A stretch of 64,000 nucleotides of DNA, taken from positions 9,927,501-9,991,500 of the forward strand of contig NC_088303.1 in assembly GCF_032854445.1 (NCBI RefSeq), in the 5' to 3' direction. The notes below the pieces were generated by a model. The model did no database searches, was not told the origin of the DNA, and saw only the letters and a program-made list of their open reading frames with translations. Made by a program: the position numbers and the translations under genes. This stretch comes from Liolophura sinensis (Eukaryota; Mollusca; Polyplacophora; Chitonida; Chitonidae). This document shows, piece by piece, positions 12,801-22,300 of this stretch. Each line of letters begins with the position of its first letter. Position 1 is the stretch's first letter.

Positions 12801-14271
12801 TCTGATTAGCTGCTTTGAGAACAATCCTTAAGCTTAGTTAGCCAATTAGGGGCAAGTTTATAGTGTTAAATGACAGTGGGTGAATTAACCATATGTAAGC
12901 TGTGATACACTGAGCAAACAAAGCACTGTTGTAGGAGAAGATGTCATTCAACATGATGATGATGGGCATACCTCAGCCCCCTGGTCTACAAGGACCCAGG
13001 TGGCGGCCCAACTTGCCGTTCTCGCCTAACTCAGCATTTAGTCCTGTCCAGCCAAGGTTTGGTGAGTAACTTCGTAACGTAGGAAACATATAGTTAAATT
13101 TGATAGAACTAAGAATTACAGGCTTCAGAGTTAAATCAACAAAACTGATTCTTTATTGTTTCTCTGTAGGTTGTTTAATTTTGCAACATGGGATCCTTTC
13201 ACTCCTCTACTCAGGATAAATTTGTCACAACACATATAAACTTTCATATAAACAGTCACTGGTATGAATGTACAAGACAATGTGGCGTTAAGCCATAATC
13301 ATTCATTCATTCATTCCCATGTACAAGGCTTTGCTAGAGCTTATCCTCCTGACATTTGCTCTTGTTGTAGGTGTTCCGTTCCTTCCTCCCGGACAAGCGC
13401 AGTTCACTCACCCTCCACCCAACTTCTTCCAACCTCATTACCTTCCACAAATGCCGACTGGAGCAGGATCAGATGCTGGTTATCACCACGGTTACTCGCG
13501 ACAACTAAAGCCAGCAGATCACGTGACCTCGTCTGGTCAGCAGAAGGAGGGAGAGCGAGGGACGGCGAGTAACCCGTTCATACCGCTACAGGTGGGGCAC
13601 AAATGCAAATCTTCATGCATACCACAAGTAAATTTATGCATTAAGTTGACAGTTGTCCTGAGAAATATCTTACTTGCCATGAAAATAACCAATAACGACG
13701 AATAGAAAAGATAATTTTTGGGGAGGAAAAAATCTCCTGTAGATTTCATGTCCTTTGAAATAACTGATTATGCTGCTTGTTGATTGACATAAGTTTACGG
13801 ATGATTTCCTTAATCTGACCTGTTTCCCCAAGTGGACAGAAATAAGTAAATCACTAACCCAAATCTCTGCAGGTTATACAAAAACAGAAGTCCCCTCAAA
13901 AGCCCATGAGATCATCCCAAGACAGGGGAGAGATTCCTGCCTATCCGACCTCATCAGAAACGACGGTACCTAAATCTTCACTTACAACTGCTGCAGCTGA
14001 TGGTGTCCCTCTTCCATCAGTACTGACGTCGTCTAACTCAGCGCAGGCGGCTTCTAACTCATCACTAACGGTGTCTAACTCAACACAGGCAGCGTCAAAC
14101 TCAGCACAGCGGGTTCCTCACACAGCCGCTCCTGCATCAAGGGCATCAACCCATAAAAGTCCTGCTGCTCACAAGGAAAAGACAACTGCTCCACAGTCTG
14201 ACTCCGGTAGTAAACCTCAACCCAAACGCACAAAATCTAGACTGGCAGCCAAATTTAACTTTCCAAACTGA
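817..14271 (+). CDS. XRN1: 5'-3' exoribonuclease 1, C-terminal half (12 exons; 5' part outside window)
   Basis: Cytoplasmic 5'-3' exonuclease that degrades decapped mRNA. Exons: 817-879, 2282-2484, 3304-3541, 4284-4409, 5696-6151, 7337-7478, 7818-8217, 10751-10832, 11391-11504, 12935-13061, 13371-13591, 13873-14271. All junctions are GT-AG with matching phases and sum to 2571 nt (856 aa plus stop). Recognition rests on the SH3-like segment FDRVVNIREGFSVPFGLRGT, followed by a block beginning RCSPGRGYR, then a long disordered Ser/Pro/Gln tail. Near the end the FIPLQ motif and a terminal basic KSRLAAKFNF stretch resemble the vertebrate XRN1 C-terminus. The catalytic N-terminal half lies left of the window. 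The end of exon 5696-6151 is ambiguous because a 75-bp array repeats its donor. Confidence 0.9.
880..2281. other. XRN1 intron, nothing recognised
   Basis: 1.4 kb between two XRN1 exons. Short ORFs overlap on both strands at 1392-1595 but show no codon bias or family motif. Confidence 0.5.
2282..2484 (+). CDS. XRN1: XRN1 exon, SH3-like domain
   Basis: Acceptor ATTACAG, donor AG|GTAAGT, 203 nt. Encodes PDPEVTFMLFDRVVNIREGF and FSVPFGLRGTVVGIHH, the most diagnostic XRN1 segment in the window. The SH3-like domain packs against the nuclease core in known structures. Confidence 0.92.
2930..3190 (+). mobile_element. tRNA-derived SINE copy
   Basis: Contains TCATGCTGGCTTCCTCTC, GTCGTGGGCTTCCCTGAGG, CTCCCACCATAAGGCTG, AGTGAAATATTCTTGAGCAC and ends in (AAATAA)n. 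This is the same architecture as the full copy at 48740. The 5' boundary is approximate. Confidence 0.65.
3304..3541 (+). CDS. XRN1: XRN1 exon
   Basis: Acceptor TGCTCAG, donor ACT|GTAAGC, 238 nt. Starts with RCSPGRGYRCASNCLINISH, matching the conserved end of the XRN1 SH3-like region, then enters a Ser/Asn/Gly-rich linker. A 19-bp minisatellite begins about 60 bp downstream in the intron. Confidence 0.9.
3598..3790 (+). repeat. XRN1: 19-bp minisatellite in XRN1 intron
   Basis: About ten units of TTGGTGAATGTGTCTTGTC with variant TTGTGG blocks; starts occur at 3601, 3620 and 3639. It lies about 60 bp downstream of an XRN1 donor. Open frames on the minus strand here are artefacts of the repeat. 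Confidence 0.85.
4284..4409 (+). CDS. XRN1: XRN1 exon, low-complexity linker
   Basis: Acceptor TTTGTAG, donor CAG|GTAAGC, 126 nt, phase 0 on both sides. Encodes an Asn/Ser/Thr/Gln-rich linker. Its intron turns into a 29-bp tandem array about 30 bp past the donor. Confidence 0.8.
4425..5117 (+). repeat. XRN1: 29-bp minisatellite following an XRN1 donor
   Basis: About 23 units of roughly GTAACCTGGATCATTACTG ATTACATTAG, period 29. The first units keep TTAG|GTA at the position equivalent to the real donor (CAG|GTAAGC at 4410). Most later ones read AG|CTAACC, with the GT lost. Confidence 0.85.
5696..6151 (+). CDS. XRN1: XRN1 exon with tandemly repeated donor
   Basis: Acceptor ATGGCAG. Encodes SSEFADMWKEIQ, then QGVPPSD and SEFAAMMNSLEIAGAA. 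The first donor (GGG|GTGAGT at 6152) gives 456 nt, phase 0. The reading frame stays open to 6730 because the overlapping repeat unit is 75 bp, so the exon could end at any of eight in-phase donors (6152, 6227, 6302, 6377, 6452, 6527, 6602, 6677). The shortest form is the conservative choice. Confidence 0.75.
6122..6850 (+). repeat. XRN1: 75-bp array repeating an XRN1 exon end and donor
   Basis: About 9.5 units. Each carries 30 nt of exon end (GTGAAG..GATGGGACAGGG), GTGAGT and 39 nt of intron. Donor GT positions: 6152, 6227, 6302, 6377, 6452, 6527, 6602, 6677, then 6757 (80-bp step) and 6838. The unit is 25 codons and open on the plus strand to 6730, reading SSSTDGTGVSSHDHYTV-like blocks. Confidence 0.92.
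7337..7478 (+). CDS. XRN1: XRN1 exon
   Basis: Acceptor TTTTTTTCAG, donor GCAG|GTAACA, 142 nt. Encodes AGLVERQKSLIVDDTLGQ... ending SVQELFA; the tail is not strongly conserved. Confidence 0.8.
7818..8217 (+). CDS. XRN1: XRN1 exon, Pro-rich tail
   Basis: Acceptor TTTTGCAG, donor CCG|GTAAGT, 400 nt, phases 1 in and 2 out. Very Pro-rich (LAPTAIPPPALLHP), typical of the disordered XRN1 tail that carries short linear motifs for decapping partners. Confidence 0.8.
8218..10750. other. XRN1 intron with SINE fragments
   Basis: 2.5 kb. SINE fragments lie at about 8270-8372 (plus orientation, ending in AAATAGATAAATAA) and 9020-9085 (minus, ACTCAAGAAAATTTCACTC). ORFs at 8501-9090 have no recognisable features, and the second runs into the SINE. 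The remainder shows nothing. Confidence 0.5.
10751..10832 (+). CDS. XRN1: XRN1 exon, dsRBD-like start
   Basis: Acceptor GATTGCAG, donor AAG|GTGATT, 82 nt. Encodes NPVMELLELCNSSGMGPPKY, the opening helix of a degenerate double-stranded-RNA-binding-like fold that continues in the next exon. Confidence 0.75.
11391..11504 (+). CDS. XRN1: XRN1 exon, dsRBD-like end
   Basis: Acceptor TTTGACAG, donor CTG|GTGAGG, 114 nt, phase 0. Encodes GQIAAYVTLSTGQKFHG followed by a helix REAASESAASMTLRQL, with the beta-strand/helix spacing of a dsRBD-like module. Confidence 0.8.
11505..12934. other. XRN1 intron with degraded tRNA-derived SINEs
   Basis: Around 12545-12600 lies a degraded SINE 3' part (AAATTCTTCAGTATGGCATT). 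At about 12760-12835 the minus strand shows a good B-box (GGTTCAAATCC) followed by a tRNA-like head, suggesting a tRNA-derived SINE 5' end. The rest holds no recognised feature. Confidence 0.45.
12935..13061 (+). CDS. XRN1: XRN1 exon
   Basis: Acceptor TTGTAG, donor TTTG|GTGAGT, 127 nt. Met/Pro-rich (FNMMMMGIPQPPG), similar in character to the Pro-rich tail that follows the dsRBD-like region in vertebrate XRN1. Confidence 0.75.
13371..13591 (+). CDS. XRN1: XRN1 exon with FIPLQ motif
   Basis: Acceptor TTGTTGTAG, donor CAG|GTGGGG, 221 nt. Ends with SNPFIPLQ, a short motif I recognise from the vertebrate XRN1 tail. Confidence 0.85.
13873..14271 (+). CDS. XRN1: XRN1 terminal coding exon
   Basis: Acceptor CTCTGCAG, 132 codons then TGA. 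Ser/Ala-rich with imperfect SNSAQAAS repeats, ending in a basic RTKSRLAAKFNFPN tail like other XRN1 C-termini. Confidence 0.85.
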   Translation, partial: VIQKQKSPQKPMRSSQDRGEIPAYPTSSETTVPKSSLTTAAADGVPLPSVLTSSNSAQAASNSSLTVSNSTQAASNSAQRVPHTAAPASRASTHKSPAAHKEKTTAPQSDSGSKPQPKRTKSRLAAKFNFPN

Positions 14272-15562
14272 CCGAGAGGGAACATATTTTATTTTAGGCT
14301 TTATGTATTTGGCTCAAAGACCTATTATTTTGTGATAAATGTTTTTGGCATATAGGTACAGTGTATGTGGAACCTCAGTGATTAAAAGCTCTGATAAGTG
14401 TACTTGGAAATATGAAGTTTAGTTTGGCTCCATTATTGTGATATTCTTTATATCTGCTGCTATTGTTCTTTTTCTTTTTTTTTTGTGAGGAAGAAAAAGT
14501 TGTTGTTACATATGAGGTTCCACATGCCTGGAGTAAGTTTATCCACCCTTTTTGCATGCAAATGTGAAGTGTATCCTTTATTTGAAGGCTGATTGTCAAA
14601 GGCATGCTCAGAATTGTGATGTCATTTGAATATCTTGTAGCAGTTATGAAGTCAACAGTTTAGATACAAAAACCAGGGGTGGTAAATTGAGACGTTTTGT
14701 CAGTGCTTAAACTTGCGAATAGATATACATGCATATGTATATGTAGGTGTAAGTAACACTGCGTTCAATATCTGCCTTCAGTTTAAATGTTAGCGAAGTT
14801 GTGTCTTTTAAATGTTTTTGCCCGTGAAGTTTTACTGTACTTTTGGTGATATTTTATATGATCAAAGGATTTTTTATGCTTTTTATGGTAGGAAAGGATC
14901 TAACTGTATTTGATGAAAATATCACTTAAAAAACAATTTTAAATGAAGACCACACATGTTGTTTATCAGTCACATCAGTAGGTGTCTCTAGATTTGATAG
15001 TATATGTAAATTGTCACATACATGTGTGTAGACTTAGAAGAGAGTGTATTGTGTCAAATCCACCAACTTGGCTTTGCAATATTTTTTTCTGACGACGAGT
15101 AATGTTTTATCTGTATTATGAAAGGACAATAAATTTTATTTGAATAGATATTCATCATTTTTAAGAATGTGGAAGAAGAAACCGTGATCAGAATCACTTC
15201 ATGATTTAATTGCTAACAATGTGTGTTTTTTATGGAAATAAAATATTCTGTGTTGCTGATCTATCATCCAAACAGTGACTATTTATGTATGCTCATTGTA
15301 ACTCTTGTATTGCCTGGGAACCATCCACACCAGCGGCGCTAGATTTATTTCTTCTTCTCCCAGCAAGCGTCTAAAAACGGTGGCTCTTTGTTCTGTTTTC
15401 AGTTGACTGTAACTGATTACATTGTTCTGTGTCAGTTCACTGTATTCAGTTACATTTTCCTGTTTTAGTTCACTGTAACTGATTACGTTAAGATCTCATC
15501 TGATGTGATGCATGCAGTATGACTAGTAAGTCTTCACGTACAGGTATGAAATAAACAATAAA
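14272..15562 (+). other. XRN1: XRN1 3' UTR and candidate poly(A) signals
   Basis: AT-rich sequence after the stop codon without coding signal. AATAAA occurs at 15128-15133, 15237-15242, 15550-15555 and 15557-15562; any may end the transcript, and no cleavage site can be chosen from sequence alone. Confidence 0.6.
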
Positions 15563-15781
15563 GTTATCATTTGTAATATTAGTGTCTTGACGTGTTCTTT
15601 AGGCAGATGTGGTCATATTTTATGAGTTATTAGCTCCTAATGGATACCGCAATAGACTATAGGTTTACTCCTCATGTGTAATTCATTTCGGTATCGGTTT
15701 TTCAGACTTTTGGTTGGTCGTATTAAATTGAATCTTGGTGCGTACTTTCGCCATGGTGACCTGCATTTAAATCAAGTTTAA

Positions 15782-15906
15782 TTTATTTATTTGATTGGTG
15801 TTTTACTCCGTACTCAAGAATATTTCACTTATACAACAGCGGCCAGCATTATGGTGGTAGGAAACCGGGGGAAGTCCGGGGGAAACCCACGACCAAACCC
15901 ACGAGA
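15782..15906 (-). mobile_element. SINE copy with 13-bp target-site duplication
   Basis: Minus-sense copy (tail TTTATTTATTT at the left, ACTCAAGAATATTTCACTT block inside), flanked by perfect duplications AAATCAAGTTTAA at 15769-15781 and 15907-15919. It lies between the XRN1 and TMED6-like 3' ends, in the sense of TMED6. Confidence 0.9.
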
Positions 15907-16161
15907 AAATCAAGTTTAAAGTTCAGGTAGTTTTAAGCAGAATCAAAAAAAGGATGCATTAAGCCAGACACAAATGTAAACAGACGTTGACTCGCTGCTC
16001 TGTTGGCTTTCATGTACATGTTCCGTGGGCTTCTACAATGTAGGGTTAACCTATCGCCGTCTGACTGGAACTATTTTTCACGCTGATCAGGAACTATACT
16101 CTCAAGTGAAACCAAAACACAGAAAACAAAACAGTGAAAAGGGAGCATAGTTTAATAAGCG

Positions 16162-16395
16162 TCAAGCCCTAGGTTTAGCTGAAGGTGTAACATTTTTAAC
16201 GTCAAATAATTTACGGAGAAAATATACTTGGGCTACAGCAGAAGTGACTATAACAACACATTGGGCAATGGACCAGTAACGGACGTATTTCATATTGCCC
16301 ATGACAAGATACCAGTCTCTGACGATTTCCATCCGAGTGTTGGCTTGGAAACGAAACATGGTGGAGATGGATTTCTGAACCGAGGTCAACGACGT
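16162..16395 (-). CDS. TMED6: TMED6-like exon 4 (membrane anchor)
   Basis: Acceptor TTTTCAG; 77 codons plus stop. Encodes the membrane-proximal helix, NMKYVRYWSIAQCVVIV and the transmembrane segment ending QVYFLRKLFDV, then a short cytosolic tail. No dilysine KKXX ending is visible. Confidence 0.88.
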   Translation of the reverse strand, partial: TSLTSVQKSISTMFRFQANTRMEIVRDWYLVMGNMKYVRYWSIAQCVVIVTSAVAQVYFLRKLFDVKNVTPSAKPRA

Positions 16396-19300
16396 CTGAA
16401 AACAAACGAAAGATAAGACCTTTTGTGAGAATGAATTGCTGTAAAATTCTTGGTCATATATCAAGACAGCCTATATCTTTTGAGCCGTCTGCAATACCTC
16501 CAATACAATACCGTCTTATGAACACGTAAGGTTCTGAATACCTAAGGTGACACCACAGCCAACGCTCTGACACCAAGTAGGCCAATCTTCACACTGCCGT
16601 ACCTAAATTTTAAAGACGTGCAAATTATTTGGCTGGGATAAAGAAAGTTTTAGATTACAGTTTAACAATTTTGCCAAATTGGGTTGATTGATTGGGTTGT
16701 ATTTTCAGGTTCGGTAAAAAGTTTCCGTAAAGCCTTTTCTAACTTAAGTCAAAACCTGAAATACAATTTTAAAGAATATTTTTGGGCCATATAAATTAAA
16801 ATATTGACTTTTCATAGATGTTATACCAGTAATGTAAGCCTAAAAATAAGATTTGTAACGAGGTCATAACTTTTCTGTGGACTCAGGGCAGGCCTGTTTA
16901 AAATACAGATACCATACACCTTGGGTTATAATACATGCATATACTACAGGAATTTTTCACTATTTACTCTCTCGAGGCAAACTTTTGTTTTGTACTTTAC
17001 AACACGTTTCAGATCTATCAGTATTTAAATGTATAATATAAACAATCATCTAATTCAAGATGCACATGTCACGGGGAAGATTTTCTGACAATGCTTGGTT
17101 TTTGGTTATGGAAGGTGAAATTTGGATACAATTGTTTTAAGATAACAATCATAAGGTCATCAAAATTTTAATTTACAGGGCTCAAAAATAAACTTTAAAA
17201 TCACATTCCAAATTTTCTCTGAAGTCAAAACTGGCTATGTGGATTCCGCCAATGATCTTAAAGTTCAGATCCAGTATGGTATAAACACGAGCATCTGTTC
17301 ACTACTGTACAGCCCATATTTGGACTCATATGTACGATGATCAAACTGATCAATGTTTTATCTTCCAGCTTCAGTCCAAATTTTAACATAAAAAATATGT
17401 AATCAGCACAGAGTAAAGATCATCTGTACAAAATTCAATTCAAGTTAATTGCAAAGGCCCATGCAGGGGCAAGAAATAAATATAAAACTGCACGCATCGG
17501 TGTAAAACTGGGAAAAGGAAACTGAATTAAATAATATAAGCCTATGAAAGATTAATTTCGACATTTACGAATCATTCTCCGCAGTGCATATACTTACTGT
17601 AAAGTTTTCCATTGTGAATGATATATCTTGTACTTCCTTCGCATATTTTTCCCACTGTTCTGCGACAAATGTCACCAAGTATAAATAGACCAGTTTGGAC
17701 GTAAAACGACTGAAGGTGTTGTCTATGCAGATTTGATAAACACCTGGGGGACGAAGCGAAATGTAAACATTAGTTCCAAAGAAGTTCCGTGTGCTGACAT
17801 ACATAGGTTGTCGGTCAAAAATAAGTAAAAAGCTGGCGATTCTTCTTGCGGGACACCAAACCTATAAAGCATTAGTCATTTGTTTCATTTAGAATTGCTT
17901 TCAGACAATTACTCCAGGAATTATGGAATTATTATGGACACAAATGTAAATTTAAAATTTTATTTAAGACACAACTTACGGTCTCAGTCACAGCTTTTAT
18001 AAATCTAATTGTGTTAACATAGCATTTCTCATAGGTGGTGCCAATATCAAATCGTATACGCTCAAAGGAAGTCAACACTGGCTTAGTAGAATTGACTTCG
18101 GGAAGAAAACGTCAGAAAAGGAAAACGTCATTGGGAATAAACTTGGCGTATGATGCGTAAATTAAACCCTGGGCGCAACCTGTAGCATGATTGAAATTAC
18201 ATGTATCATCGTGCAGTACTCGCATACCTGTACGTATAATCTCTATACCCAACCTCCCTTACAATGGTGGCTAGTGTTTAATTTACCAGTGTATGATACA
18301 AGATGTCTGCTCTGCACACATATATACCTACAACAAGCTTATAGAACAGCAAAACGGGAACATTACTGTCAGTTTACTCTTGTCCCTCGTACAACGTACT
18401 TTTCTCTAAACACACAGCCGCAGGGGCCAAAATGGTGTTATTCACTTACTACACGAGAATAAGCAATGCCGGAATAAATTTGACCTCATCAATAACTTCC
18501 TATGTAGGCCTATTTTGTCGAGGAGAGACTGACATTGCCCGTTCAATGAGAAATGTCTGTGAGGTCATCAAAGTGTTTAAGACGCACATATTCCGAATCC
18601 CGCACTTAACTGTGGCTGTCTTTATACATGTAATCTCATTTGCACAAATTTCACATGAGATTTTCCGATAAGCCGTATCTATACATCGAATGCAAGCTTC
18701 CGGTCATGTGAATATATGTTATTATATTAAGTATATGCATACCTTTATATAAATCCATTAAAAAAACTCCATGAATATAACTCGGCTAGGTGACTATTAG
18801 GCCTATAAACAGAGGTGTACAGAAAGTATCTCGGGTTGTACTTTGTCCAGAAATCCCCTCCATTTGTTAAATAATGGAGGTTGAATATCATAAATATTTT
18901 CCAGTGAGAGGTGAAAACAAATAAATATTACAAGAGAGTTCGCATTAATATTCGCGTGGAGGCTTTGAGAAAATCACCTAACTGTGGCAAGTTGAGTCTC
19001 TGGAATTGCTGCTAGAACACTTACATCTCGTTCCCTGTGGCAAGTTGATTCTCTGGAATTGCTGCTAGAACACTTATCTTTCGTCCTCTGTGGCAAGTTG
19101 ATTCTCTGGAATTGCTACTAGAACACTTATCTTTCGTCCTCTGTGGCAAGTTGATTCCCTGGAATTGCTGCTAGCACACTTACCTTTTGTCCTCTGTGGC
19201 AGTTGATTCCCTGGAATTGCTACTAGAACACTTACATTTCGTCCTCTGTGGAAAGTTGATTCCCTGGAATTGCTACTAGAACACTAACCTTCCGTCCTCA

Positions 19301-22300
19301 CTGTGTACTCAGACGTTCCCTCAGTTTTCCATAAATGCTTAGCGATGATTTCAGAGTTTGGATCTGTTATTATGACATCCACATTTCTGTCCCCTCCTCG
19401 TAATACCTGGAGAATATATAAATGGAGGATGCAGAATTAGACCAATGTGAATTGACGGATACTTTGAATGATTATTATTTTACCTCAAATCGGCTGTATT
19501 TAATCTATATCGTTGTGAACACATTGATATTTTCACGTTCATAATAAGTTCTAACAGTTGGCATAAAAGTGAGATCTACATAAAACCAAAATGATTTATA
19601 TTTGATTGGTGTTTTACGCATTTTTCAAGAGTATATGAATTATTCATTTTCGTTAATGAGAGGAGGAAACCGCTCAGGGCGCAGAGGAAACCACCACACC
19701 TCGTGAGGTAGATGATACACCTGAGGAAACCACCTACCTTGTCAGGTAGATCACCCACCTGAGGAAACCATCACACCTCGCCAGCAAGATGACACACCTG
19801 AAGAAACCACCACACCTCGTCAGCAAGATGACACACACCTGAGGAAACCACCCCACCTCTCCAGGTAGATGACACACCCGAAAAAACAACCACACCTCTC
19901 CATGTAGCTGACACACCTGAGGAAACCACCACACCTCGTCAGGTAGGTGACACACCTGAGAAAACAACCACACCTCGTCAGGTACATGACACACCTGAAG
20001 AATCCACCACACCTCGTCAGGTAGATCACCCACCAGAGGAATCCACCACACCTCTTCAGGTAGATGACATAGCTGTGGATACCACCACGCTTCGCCAGAT
20101 AGATTACACACCTGAGGAATCCACTACACCTCGTCAGGTAGATGACATACCTGAGGAAACCACCACGCTTCGCCAGATAGATTACACACCTGAGGAATCC
20201 ACTAGACCTGGTCAGGTAGATAACACACCTGAGGAAACCATCACAACTCGCCAGATAGATGATACACTTCGGGAAACAACCACACTTTTCCAGGTAGACG
20301 ACACACCTGAGGAAACCACCACACCTCGCCAAGTAGATCATATCCCGAGAAAACCATCACACCTCGCCAGGAAGATGACACATTTCCTGACATTATATGC
20401 CAGCAACCGTTAAAGTAAGCTTGTTACATAAAAACCAGAAACTACACAGTTTATGTGGATAACATATGTGGACGTCCGTGTACAGCTGGCCAAACAATAC
20501 AATGTCCAACATTGTAAATCTGTGTCGAGACTAAGGATCAATACATCTTTTATTATAGACACTAAGGAGTTTATCATGTATGTAATAGTATAGGTCAACA
20601 CACATACACAACGCACAGGGTGAAATGTACGGCGGTACATACACATGTGCAGTCATATCACATGCACAAGCATCTTAGTGCAACACAGACGCTTACTGCA
20701 TCCACATCCTGCAATAAACTGTTTTAGAAGCAGCAAAGATGGTTGTTTTAGTGAATTACGAAGGGATGAGGATATATGATTCATGTGTCAATGTTTCTGT
20801 ATAGTTGTGCGGGTAAGGTGAAGATGTCGCTAACAAGCACGGCACCGTGGCCGCCGGGCGTTGTGTGTTTTTATACAGCTTGGAATCAACACGCTTAGGC
20901 TTCATGGCGAAAACACTCGGACCATTTCTGAAATGAAAGCAAGATAAAAAAAAGAGAAAGAAAAAAAAAGCGTTTGATGTCGAACGAGATGACAATTGTG
21001 ATTTATAGTGCCCTCCATGTTTCAGAAACTACACAACAGCTGAATCCATGGAGCTTTGTGGTAACCGTATAAATTTGAAATAAAACCAAACAGGTATAGC
21101 CATTAAAACTACCGCAGCTTTCAAGTCTGTCGTTTGATGTTGTAAATACTCATGTAATAGCATACTCGTAGACATTTCATTACCATATTCTTGACATATC
21201 AGGGTTCAAAATATGACCATATGCATGGTACATCATACACACGTGAACAGTCTGGAAAATACATGTATAATACAGTCTGTGGGTTCCTTGTATATCGTCC
21301 ACGTTTTGCTAAATCAGTGAAATGACATGTTGAAGCCAGTAATTGAAACTTGACGATAATTAAATTAAAAGTATTATGGATATTGTACAAATTACGCTTC
21401 TAGATATAGCAGAGGTTCTGAGCTGTAAACTGGCTGAATCTACTCCCGTTTCGAGCCAGCGACCTCACAGTTAGACATCTAACTGCCAGAAAAAAAAACC
21501 ATGTCGGCTCTTTAGACCACTCGACCAACAGTCTCCCCACAAAAAATAGCAAGTACCTGAGCAGGTAGACTTTACGGTAAACATGCATTCATGAGCTGAA
21601 CATATCAGGTTTATAGGAGAGCGTTTGGAAAGAGTCATGTAACTCCTACATGTAGCTTTTGTGGAAGGCCTGTTGGTCAGTTTACAACGCTAGAATGTGT
21701 GCTATATCCAGGGAGTGTAATTCCTGATAGCATTAAAATGAAAGTCTAAATGAATGACTTATATCGTACAAAATATTTCAACTTTAGAAAAATAAGCAAA
21801 ATCTAGGAAAGAAGGACAACACCCTTTGCAAGATACCTTCCACAACGGCATCCAAAATATTCACCAGAAGCTAGCTGGATTTGATCGCGTAATATTATTG
21901 GTCAAAGGCCCCTCGGCTGCATGAACTAGAGCGACGCTATATAGCAGACAGAATAATTCAGATTCAATGTCAAATGCCTGTATGTATATGTGACGTTCCA
22001 CAAATTGTGTGCTTAGGACAGTGTTTACAGTATATATCAACATTAATACAGCACATGTTGCTGGCTTTGGTTAGTATGTTAGTCACTATTGTACAGATAT
22101 CTATTTACAATAGTGCTCTTCCCGAGTACAGCTTCTCTTAAAAGGTTTCGTTTTATTCAGCTTACAGCAGCAGGCTAAACCAAATTACTTTGCGCTTAAG
22201 CGCTCAGGACAAACTGATAAACTAGGAGTGAGCCCTCAGGCTTAAGCATCAAACGACCACCTGCACAAAATCAAGGATGTTAAAGCCTACTTCAACTTGA

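Noticed and set aside
19734-20413. ORFs of 112-173 codons on both strands
   Set aside because: 39-bp repeat (13 codons) keeps frames open on both strands; no splice or family evidence.
21434-21536. tRNA-Leu/Ser gene on the minus strand
   Set aside because: A- and B-box-like motifs are present, but a T-run insertion and lack of a paired acceptor stem point to a relic or SINE head.
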